Assembly: GCA_013151465.1 (NCBI GenBank)
Contig: JAADIF010000021.1
Coordinates: 1-11,129, forward strand
Length of the DNA: 11,129 nt
Reading direction: 5' to 3'
DNA from: Microcaldota archaeon
GTDB lineage: Archaea > Aenigmatarchaeota > Aenigmatarchaeia > QMZP01 > QMZT01
A program made the translations under genes and the position numbers. Positions 6,223 to 11,129 of this stretch are shown one piece after another (position 1 is the stretch's first letter; the number at the start of each line of letters is the position of its first letter). Below the pieces are notes generated by a model that made no database searches, had not been told where the DNA came from, and worked only from the letters and a program-made list of their open reading frames with translations.

Positions 6223-7017
6223 TCACATCGCACTCTTATATAGATTAAATAACTCGTTTCTGGAAATCATAAATACGTTAAGAGGTCCATTTTTCATCCA
6301 CCCTTTCATATGTCTTGTATAATTTTTGCAACCGGCATAGTTTCCACCGTCTCCGATATATTTAACATACTTCATTTCAAAGACAGGTTTCAATTTGACA
6401 AGTCTATATAACTCTGAAAATTTTTCAAATCCATCTTTAAGACTCATGCCGATTTCTCTTAATCTAATCTCCCCTCTATTTTTTGCAATAGGCTTTACAT
6501 CACCATAACATCTAAAACGATTCTTTCCTATGCTATCAATATAAAAATAATCATCCCCAAGTTTTGGCTCTAATTTCGGTTTTTGATTGCCGCTTATTTC
6601 AATTATCGAGGGCTCTCTTTTATTATGATTATTTCCATAACTTACTATTAACTTGCCTTTATTTTTCTCATTTATATCCTTCATAAATTTGATTGTATCG
6701 GGTAGCAAGACATCTGCCAAGAAATCACGTAGCTTTTCATATGTATATTCTATGTCCAACAAAAGATTGCTGTCTACTCTCTTCATATACTCGAAAACTT
6801 TGTTTGCATATTCAAAATCTTCAGAAGAAATGGAAAAAATATAACTTGCGCTCTCCTCAGCCTTTTCTATATTTACTGCGCTATTCAAAATATTTTGTAA
6901 GCGATTTTCAGCTTTCAAGATTTCAGTAACTGAAACAAGCTGACCATATGTAAAGATAATATCGTTTCGAAAGGAATCTTTACTATTTGGAATAAGATAA
7001 ACGCTTTCTGAACCCAT
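6223..7017 (-). CDS. Unrecognised 264-residue protein (AT-rich orphan)
   Basis: I do not recognise a family. The protein is soluble, with no membrane segment or signal peptide. The first half (about 25-120) looks mostly helical and charged (EILKAENRLQNILNSA, EDFEYANKVFEYMKRV, YEKLRDFLADVLLP). The second half is more beta-rich and basic, with KLIVSYGNNHNKREPSIIEIS, then DDYFYIDSIGKNRFRCYGDVK, and a C-terminal segment with GDGGNYAGCKNY and MKGWMKNGPL. The DNA is visibly more AT-rich than the flanking thioredoxin and synthetase genes, which hints at a different origin. The ATG at 7017 has no Shine-Dalgarno site; a TATA element 26 bases upstream lies inside a perfect inverted repeat, consistent with a leaderless, possibly autoregulated gene. 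It lies 76 bases from thioredoxin and 52 from aspS, and no neighbour suggests a function. Confidence 0.72.
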   Translation of the reverse strand: MGSESVYLIPNSKDSFRNDIIFTYGQLVSVTEILKAENRLQNILNSAVNIEKAEESASYIFSISSEDFEYANKVFEYMKRVDSNLLLDIEYTYEKLRDFLADVLLPDTIKFMKDINEKNKGKLIVSYGNNHNKREPSIIEISGNQKPKLEPKLGDDYFYIDSIGKNRFRCYGDVKPIAKNRGEIRLREIGMSLKDGFEKFSELYRLVKLKPVFEMKYVKYIGDGGNYAGCKNYTRHMKGWMKNGPLNVFMISRNELFNLYKSAM

Positions 7018-7020
7018 GAA

Positions 7021-7050
7021 TTAGATATAACCATATAGATTTATATCTAA
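7021..7050 (-). promoter_or_regulatory. Perfect 10-bp inverted repeat over the promoter of the orphan gene
   Basis: TTAGATATAA at 7021-7030 and its exact reverse complement TTATATCTAA at 7041-7050, with a 10-base spacer. On the gene strand the distal arm contains a TATA-like GATATAAAT centred 26 bases before the ATG at 7017, and the proximal arm ends 3 bases before that ATG. The arm centres are 20 bases apart, two helical turns, as for a dimeric repressor operator. A terminator role for the upstream synthetase gene is less likely because the stem is all A/T-rich and lacks a T tract. Confidence 0.6.
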
Positions 7051-7069
7051 CTATCAATGAGTTGTCAAT

Positions 7070-8353
7070 CTACGGCATCAACATCTCCGGCGTTCTCGGA
7101 TACAATATTGCCTCCTGAACATTTGCAAGGCCGAGGACCTGCATGACCAGCCGTTCCGTTCCGAAGCCTATCCCTCCATGGGGCGGCATACCCCATCTAA
7201 AGGCATCCGTATAGAATTTGAAATCATCCGGATTGAGCCCTTTCTCTTTCATAACTTTCACAAGGACATCAAATCTGTGTTCCCTCTGGCCGCCGGAAGC
7301 CATTTCCATTCCCTTGTAATCAAGATCCAGACCTCTTGAAAGCTCTCCGTCGAGCATTATGTAGAACGGCTTTATTTTCGAGGGGTATTTCGTAATGAAA
7401 TACCAGTCTATCCCCTTTTTATCCATAATTTCCCCGAGCTTTGCCTCCTGCGCATCCTCAAGGTCTTCGCCCCATTCTATCTCTATGCCTTCTTTTTTGA
7501 GCATCTCTATTATCTCAGTGTATGTAAGTCGCGGAAAATCGTAATCGGGCACTTTGACGTCAATTCCTATATCCTTTATGCCTTTAAGAGTGTGCTTGAC
7601 CATTCCCTCGAGCATGTCCATGACGTCATTTTCGTCATCAATCCATGCCATCTCAAAATCGGTCGAAAGGTATTCGGAAAGATGCCTTCTTGTATGGAAC
7701 TTCTCCGCCCGGAATACCTGTCCTATTTCAAAGATCTTATCAAGGCCGGAAGCCATCATCATCTGCTTGTAGAGCTGAGGGCTCTGGCGAAGGTATGCCT
7801 CCTTGCCGTAATAATCGAACTTGAACAGGGTGGAGCCGCCTTCGGCTCCTGCCGCCTGTATCACCGGGCTGTGTATCTCGATGAACCCCTCTTTCACGAA
7901 ATATTCCCTGAAAAGCTGTATAATGCTGCTTCTTATATGGAATATCCTCTGAACCTCCGGATTTCTCAAATCAAGATACCTGTAATCGAACCTTGTCCTC
8001 TTTTCAGAGTCAATCTTCCCCGAGAAATCAAGAGGAAGAGGCGACTCTGCCTCCGAGATGACCTCTAGTTTTTCCGGTATCATCTCGATTCCGCTTTTTG
8101 CAAATTTGGACTCGATTACCTTCCCCTTAACAGCAATGCACGCCTCCCTCGGAAGCTTTGGAATCATTTCTAAAACTTCGTCAGGGACTTCCCCCTTTTT
8201 TGCAGTGACCTGCATAGTTCCGGAACGGTCCCTTAAAACAAGAAAATTCATCTTGCCAAGCTCCTTTACGCGCTCGACCCAGCCCTTAAGCGTAACTACC
8301 TCGCCTGCATTGGCATCTTCAACATATTTTCCTTTCATAAGAAAGAAATTCAT
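7070..8353 (-). CDS. aspS: Aspartyl-tRNA synthetase, archaeal type
   Basis: Charges tRNA-Asp with aspartate in the cytosol. The 427 residues match the short archaeal/eukaryotic form without the bacterial GAD insertion. An N-terminal OB-fold anticodon-binding domain (about 15-105, with GWVERVKELG and LVLRDRSG) is followed by the class II catalytic domain. Motif 1 is GFIEIHSP (156-163), motif 2 FRAEKFHTRRHLSEY (214-228), and motif 3 GIGFGTERL (394-402, R401). The flipping-loop and Asp-binding signatures EGGSTLF and QSPQLYKQ are present, as is the SSGGQREHR-like ASGGQREHR (352-360). The start may be Met1 (8353) or Met6 (8338): a TATA-like box at 8361-8370 predicts a transcript start near 8341, which slightly favours Met6. 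Whether it also charges tRNA-Asn is undecided. A Nudix gene lies 28 bases upstream. Confidence 0.96.
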   Translation of the reverse strand: MNFFLMKGKYVEDANAGEVVTLKGWVERVKELGKMNFLVLRDRSGTMQVTAKKGEVPDEVLEMIPKLPREACIAVKGKVIESKFAKSGIEMIPEKLEVISEAESPLPLDFSGKIDSEKRTRFDYRYLDLRNPEVQRIFHIRSSIIQLFREYFVKEGFIEIHSPVIQAAGAEGGSTLFKFDYYGKEAYLRQSPQLYKQMMMASGLDKIFEIGQVFRAEKFHTRRHLSEYLSTDFEMAWIDDENDVMDMLEGMVKHTLKGIKDIGIDVKVPDYDFPRLTYTEIIEMLKKEGIEIEWGEDLEDAQEAKLGEIMDKKGIDWYFITKYPSKIKPFYIMLDGELSRGLDLDYKGMEMASGGQREHRFDVLVKVMKEKGLNPDDFKFYTDAFRWGMPPHGGIGFGTERLVMQVLGLANVQEAILYPRTPEMLMP

Positions 8354-8360
8354 TTGAAAG

Positions 8361-8370
8361 CTTTATTAAA
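8361..8370 (-). promoter_or_regulatory. Possible TATA box of aspS
   Basis: TTTAATAAAG on the minus strand in the short gap after the Nudix gene. It is only about 13 bases before the first ATG (8353) but about 28 before the second in-frame ATG (8338). Confidence 0.35.
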
Positions 8371-8381
8371 GTTTTGGATAT

Positions 8382-8867
8382 TCAGAAAATGTATTTTTCA
8401 AGAAGGAAGAGAAGTTCAGGATGAAATTTTTCACCATCCGATACCATCTCTTTCAGCTTGCCGATGGTGAAAAATTCTACTCTTTCTACAACATTTGAAT
8501 CTGGATTGAAAGGCCCTTCAGAAATACTTTTGAATGTGGCAAGAAATTTTGGCGGAACGCCTAACGCTTCATATAAGTCCTTGCCAACAAGTTCGAGCTT
8601 GCTTGTCGTGCCCAGCTCCTCTTCATATTCTCTCAGCGCGGCCTCTTCGTATGTTTCTCCCGTCTGAACATGGCCGCCTACTGCTGTCGACCAGCAATTC
8701 GGGCAGAAGGAAACATTCGCACTTCTAAGCTGAAGAGCCATCTCGCCTTTCCTGTTAAAAATCAGGACATGAACTATTCGATGACGGATAAATTTTTCAT
8801 AAACTTCATCTTTCGAGGCCTTTCCTATTATATTATCGTTTTCGTCAACTGCATCGAGAAATTCCAT
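8382..8867 (-). CDS. Nudix hydrolase
   Basis: Predicted Mg-dependent hydrolase of nucleoside diphosphate-linked or related pyrophosphates. The 161 residues hold one Nudix domain with a complete Nudix box at 65-87: G65, five residues, E71, seven residues, then R79-E80-Y-E-E83-E84-L-G86. The start (FLDAVDENDNIIG, HRIVHVLIFNRKGEMALQLRS) and GGHVQTGE resemble the branch containing YfcD and type 1 isopentenyl diphosphate isomerase. However, the isomerase's catalytic cysteine in NxxCxHP is absent, so I call it a hydrolase. A CPNCW motif (55-59) just before the Nudix box is unusual. The ATG at 8867 has no Shine-Dalgarno site; a TATA-like element (8888-8897) about 25 bases upstream fits a leaderless transcript. 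Substrate cannot be assigned. It ends 28 bases before aspS. Confidence 0.9.
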   Translation of the reverse strand: MEFLDAVDENDNIIGKASKDEVYEKFIRHRIVHVLIFNRKGEMALQLRSANVSFCPNCWSTAVGGHVQTGETYEEAALREYEEELGTTSKLELVGKDLYEALGVPPKFLATFKSISEGPFNPDSNVVERVEFFTIGKLKEMVSDGEKFHPELLFLLEKYIF

Positions 8868-8887
8868 GGCAATATTAAGATCAGAGA

Positions 8888-8897
8888 ATTAAAATAG
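8888..8897 (-). promoter_or_regulatory. Probable TATA box of the Nudix gene
   Basis: CTATTTTAAT on the minus strand, centred about 25 bases upstream of the ATG at 8867, which would make the Nudix transcript leaderless. Confidence 0.4.
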
Positions 8898-8943
8898 TTA
8901 CAACCGTATAGAAATCTGCAAGATGCCATTTCCTCATCAGAAG

Positions 8944-10239
8944 CTATTCCTCATCCAAAAGTCCCTTTTCTTTTATGGCGCACGGCGAGCCGCCGGCATG
9001 CCACGAAAGGCGGGGACGAGCCTGAATCGGGTATATTCTTTCGGAATTATCATCAAGAAGTATGGCAGCCCCTTTCATTCTTGGGAGATCGTTTATATAA
9101 TCCTGTATATCGCCAAGCATGTATGTCTGCATTATCGAGCTGAGAGCCTTTATATCCTTTGCTGATGTGAGGCGATGCGACATTATAAGATCTGCCTGCG
9201 AGAGCGCGTCAGGATGTAGTTTGTTTGGCATTTGTGTTATGAAAAGAAGAGATATGCCGGGTTCTCTTCCTTCTTTTATGAGCGTAAGAAGAGGTCCTGA
9301 TGCTGCCGTCTCCCCTTCCGCCGGAAGGAACTGATGCGCTTCGTCCATCATTATCCAAACCATGGGTATTGTCTTTTTCATCTGTCCTGTCATGAGCCCG
9401 TATTCTTCCTTTTTTCTTGCCATCAGACGCTCAGTGAATATCTTGGATGAGAGAAGCCCGACAACAAGACCTCTGACTGACCACGCACCAGATGTTCTGG
9501 TAAAGTGCGATATATCGAGTATGGAGATTTGTCCCGGTGCAAGAAGATCATCGACGACAAGACCTTCATCAGAGAAGATGCCCCACTCCTTTGCCGCAGA
9601 AAACCTGTTAGCAAGTGAGTCCTTTATTCTTTTCTCAATGCGCTCGTCAGCCATTATGGCATCTATTATATCATCTATGCCGTATCTGTCCTTCATTTTT
9701 TCCTTTACCTTTTTTATTATTCTTTCTATTGCTATTCCATGTTCATCGATTGGGGAAAATCCAAATGTGATTATCCAGTCAGTCGATGTCAAATCCATAG
9801 GAGAAAAACTGAATGTTGCATCGACATCGATACCAGATTCCTCATATTCGTCTTTGAATGATACAGGAACAAATAACTTGGCATCGAGTGCTTGCGGTTT
9901 CAGATTCCACCGCTTCAGAATCTCGGCATCTCTCTCATTCGGCATTTTCATTGACCAATATATTCCCATTGTATCTATCAGAAGAACTGCAAGATTCTCT
10001 TTTATGCTGTCAGGAAGACGTCCTATCTCCTCGACAAATATACCTGCGCTATAACTTTTCCCGGTTCCTCTCTTGCCGCAGACCAAAATAACGTGGGGCC
10101 TGCTTACATCAACATAAACATAATTTGTGAGATGGGCATCCTCGCCGGTACCGACTATATGACGACCTATCATGGCCGTTCCAAGGTCGCCGTATTTTTT
10201 AAGGTCGCCTGCATCCTTTCCAAGAATTATCTTCTCCAT
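8944..10239 (-). CDS. HerA-like (HerA/FtsK superfamily) ATPase
   Basis: Predicted hexameric DNA-translocating or DNA-pumping ATPase. The 431 residues show Walker A GKRGTGKS (55-62), Walker B VWIMMDEAH (D299, E300), a polar sensor in LLFITQMP (Q336) and a candidate arginine finger in SHRLTSAKDIKALS (R356). It ends with the RPRLSWHAGG strand and tail typical of HerA-like proteins. The segment before Walker A is short (about 54 residues), with little room for a HAS-barrel as in canonical HerA of about 500-600 residues. The usual partners NurA, Mre11 and Rad50 are not in the window, so a role in end resection is not supported by context. Starts: ATG 10239 preferred; GTG 10248 adds three residues. 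A TATA-like box at 10264-10276 predicts transcript start near 10246. It is divergent from the small-protein pair. Confidence 0.85.
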   Translation of the reverse strand: MEKIILGKDAGDLKKYGDLGTAMIGRHIVGTGEDAHLTNYVYVDVSRPHVILVCGKRGTGKSYSAGIFVEEIGRLPDSIKENLAVLLIDTMGIYWSMKMPNERDAEILKRWNLKPQALDAKLFVPVSFKDEYEESGIDVDATFSFSPMDLTSTDWIITFGFSPIDEHGIAIERIIKKVKEKMKDRYGIDDIIDAIMADERIEKRIKDSLANRFSAAKEWGIFSDEGLVVDDLLAPGQISILDISHFTRTSGAWSVRGLVVGLLSSKIFTERLMARKKEEYGLMTGQMKKTIPMVWIMMDEAHQFLPAEGETAASGPLLTLIKEGREPGISLLFITQMPNKLHPDALSQADLIMSHRLTSAKDIKALSSIMQTYMLGDIQDYINDLPRMKGAAILLDDNSERIYPIQARPRLSWHAGGSPCAIKEKGLLDEE

Positions 10240-10263
10240 ACTCCCCACATTTTAATTGTTTTT

Positions 10264-10276
10264 GCTTATATATTAG
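10264..10276 (-). promoter_or_regulatory. Probable TATA box of the HerA-like gene
   Basis: CTAATATATAAGC on the minus strand, about 25 bases before a predicted transcript start near 10246. It lies in the 88-base region shared with the divergent small-protein operon. Confidence 0.45.
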
Positions 10277-10283
10277 AATATCC

Positions 10284-10293
10284 AAATAAATAA
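10284..10293 (+). promoter_or_regulatory. Possible TATA box of the small-protein pair
   Basis: AAATAAATAA, centred about 25 bases before a predicted transcript start near 10314, just upstream of the GGAGCGTGAT ribosome site. The self-complementary GATTTAAATC at 10300-10309 lies further down and would be too close to the start codon for a TATA role. Confidence 0.35.
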
Positions 10294-10314
10294 TCGGATG
10301 ATTTAAATCGATAT

Positions 10315-10324
10315 GGAGCGTGAT
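10315..10324 (+). promoter_or_regulatory. Shine-Dalgarno GGAGCGTGAT of the first small gene
   Basis: One mismatch-like insertion from GGAGGTGAT. It falls inside the longer reading of the gene and marks ATG 10328 as the start. Confidence 0.55.
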
Positions 10325-10327
10325 ATA

Positions 10328-10516
10328 ATGGGTGTACTTGAAGAGTTGATAAAAAACAAAGAAGATCTTGTAATAACATTTCTTAAGATAATAGAGGGCA
10401 AAGAGGCCAAAGCAAAGATAAATCTGGACGGCGTCAAGTTCATGGTCGGGGAAACCGAAGTCAAGCTCGACGGTTCAGTAGAGTTTTCTGTCATACCGTT
10501 AAAGAAGAAAGAATAG
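10328..10516 (+). CDS. Small uncharacterised protein, 62 residues
   Basis: No family recognised. A charged N-terminal helix (about 1-24, VLEELIKNKEDLVITFLKII) is followed by three predicted beta strands around KAKINLDG, VKFMVGETEV and GSVEFSVIPL, ending in a lysine-rich tail. There is no membrane segment. The ATG at 10328 is preferred to the ATG at 10313 because GGAGCGTGAT (10315-10324), close to the archaeal GGAGGTGAT consensus, lies in between: its GGAG core is 9 bases from the chosen start. A TATA-like box upstream agrees. The gene is followed after 29 bases by another small protein with a similar helix-plus-LDG-strand pattern, so the two probably form an operon and could be distant paralogs or partners. 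Confidence 0.68.
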   Translation: MGVLEELIKNKEDLVITFLKIIEGKEAKAKINLDGVKFMVGETEVKLDGSVEFSVIPLKKKE

Positions 10517-10545
10517 TATCGATTTGATATGAACGGTGTTTGGCG

Positions 10546-10827
10546 ATGGCATTCTGGAGCACGTTGTTATCACAGCTTTCCGATGGTAATATAGGTTTCA
10601 CGATAATGCTTGATGGGAAGGACGTGGCATCCATAAACGTTACTGGAAAAAAGATAATAGTGGAGATAAAAAGCCCGATTCTGGCCATCGAGTTCGGTAT
10701 CAAAGAGTTCATGAAGAATAAAGATGCAAAGGATAATAGTGAAATTGACATGAGTGCTTTTGAGAACATAAGAAAGGCAGGATATAAAGTGATTATAAAA
10801 TATGGCCTGATTGAAATTGAGATATGA
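10546..10827 (+). CDS. Small uncharacterised protein, 93 residues
   Basis: No family recognised. After a short N-terminal helix (AFWSTLLSQL) come beta strands with alternating hydrophobics: GFTIMLDGK, VASINVTG, KKIIVEIKSP and ILAIEFG. A lysine/aspartate-rich linker (53-66) and a C-terminal helix-strand unit (AFENIRKAGYKVIIKYGLIEIEI) follow. It has no signal peptide or membrane helix and is probably cytosolic. The start is ATG 10546, with GGTG (10535-10538) 7 bases before it; the in-frame TTG at 10540 lies too close to that motif. The IMLDGK strand resembles INLDGV in the preceding gene, 29 bases upstream, pointing to a shared operon and possible common ancestry. Its stop lies one base from the stop of the convergent membrane-protein gene. 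Confidence 0.7.
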   Translation: MAFWSTLLSQLSDGNIGFTIMLDGKDVASINVTGKKIIVEIKSPILAIEFGIKEFMKNKDAKDNSEIDMSAFENIRKAGYKVIIKYGLIEIEI

Positions 10828-10828
10828 A

Positions 10829-11047
10829 TTATCTTATCTTGATGATGCCATCATCTCTTTTCATTTTATGATGATAACCAATGAAATAAGAAGCCAGCAC
10901 CGCTATTATTACAAGCACAAACGTCACGGCTATGTAGGTCATATTATTTTCAAAATATCCCAGCAAAAGGAGCACAAGAAAAGCTATTATCACGATGGAC
11001 GCGCCCACAGCAAATTCAAGTATATCGTTGATGCGTTCATCTCTCAT
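10829..11047 (-). CDS. Small two-helix membrane protein
   Basis: A 72-residue protein of unknown function. It has a short charged N-terminus (MRDERINDILE), a transmembrane helix at about 12-31, a 4-6 residue turn (ENNMTY), and a second helix at about 38-58, followed by a basic tail (HHKMKRDDGIIKIR). Both ends should be cytosolic by charge. The ATG overlaps the TGA of the preceding minus-strand gene in a 4-base ATGA, so the two are translationally coupled and probably act together. That coupling also fixes the start. No conserved functional motif is visible. Confidence 0.75.
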   Translation of the reverse strand: MRDERINDILEFAVGASIVIIAFLVLLLLGYFENNMTYIAVTFVLVIIAVLASYFIGYHHKMKRDDGIIKIR

Positions 11048-11129
11048 TTAGGCTCGCCTTGTTTAATCTCTTCGTGAGGCTTCAACAATTCCCTTACCCT
11101 TGTTATGAACCTGTCAGCTTTTTCAGAGA
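11044..11129 (-). CDS. C-terminal end of a gene cut by the right edge
   Basis: The minus strand has one frame open from the right edge to a TGA at 11046-11044. It encodes 27 residues ending RELLKPHEEIKQGEPK. The other two minus-strand frames contain stops here. The TGA overlaps the next gene's ATG (ATGA), which is strong support for real coding. The tail is charged and probably helical then disordered; the product cannot be identified from so little. Confidence 0.6.
   Translation of the reverse strand, partial: SEKADRFITRVRELLKPHEEIKQGEPK

Noticed and set aside
7021..7050. Transcription terminator hairpin for aspS
   Set aside because: The stem is nearly all A/T, no T tract follows, and it sits exactly over a TATA element of the next gene.
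7592..8068. 158-residue plus-strand frame inside aspS
   Set aside because: Antisense shadow of the conserved catalytic domain.
8382..8867. Type 1 isopentenyl diphosphate isomerase
   Set aside because: The Nudix box is hydrolase-like and the isomerase cysteine motif is absent.
9362..10054. 230-residue open frame on the plus strand inside the HerA-like gene
   Set aside because: Antisense to an ATPase with intact Walker motifs; rich in Ser/Ile/Phe, as expected from reverse-reading of charged codons.
8944..10239. HerA-based antiviral defence system (such as SIR2-HerA)
   Set aside because: No SIR2, DUF4297 or nuclease gene is adjacent; neighbours are a Nudix gene and small proteins of unknown type.
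1..11129. CRISPR arrays, insertion sequences, tRNA or rRNA genes
   Set aside because: No spaced repeats, transposase-like product, terminal inverted repeats or recognisable RNA-gene sequence were found by reading both strands.

Overview
The window looks like a gene-dense stretch of an archaeal chromosome. The signs are an archaeal-type aspartyl-tRNA synthetase, a HerA-like motor ATPase, a small winged-helix protein of the DUF2582 type, and AT-rich TATA-like boxes about 25 bases upstream of many start codons, often with little or no leader. Genes are closely packed, and three convergent pairs have stop codons only 1, 4 and 1 bases apart. A DPANN or other small-genome euryarchaeal-type lineage is possible, but nothing here fixes the phylum.

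Layout: (1) 1-1430, + strand: the 3' part of a glycogen-debranching-enzyme-like glucosidase, cut by the left edge. (2) 1435-1644, - strand: a winged-helix protein, divergent from (3) 1764-3095, + strand: a membrane-anchored HtrA/Deg serine protease with one PDZ domain and an unusual duplicated basic cytosolic tail. (4) 3097-5320, - strand: a nucleotidyltransferase-fold protein followed with no gap by an EamA/DMT transporter, then a second EamA/DMT transporter with its own probable promoter. (5) 5361-6146, - strand: thioredoxin and a thioredoxin/glutaredoxin-like CPHC protein. (6) 6223-7017, - strand: an AT-rich orphan gene with a perfect 10-bp inverted repeat over its promoter. (7) 7070-8353, aspartyl-tRNA synthetase; 8382-8867, Nudix hydrolase; 8944-10239, HerA-like ATPase, all on the - strand and each apparently with its own promoter. 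(8) 10328-10827, + strand: two small unrecognised proteins in a probable operon. (9) 10829-11129, - strand: a two-helix membrane protein translationally coupled (ATGA overlap) to a gene running off the right edge.

Most genes are housekeeping: translation, redox and protein quality control, transport, carbohydrate metabolism and nucleotide clean-up. I see no mobile element, CRISPR array, rRNA or tRNA, and no clear defence cassette. The most unusual items are the orphan at 6223-7017 with its palindromic promoter, the repeat-bearing HtrA tail, the phased direct repeat upstream of thioredoxin, and the small-protein pair at 10328-10827. No intergenic stretch exceeds about 120 bases.
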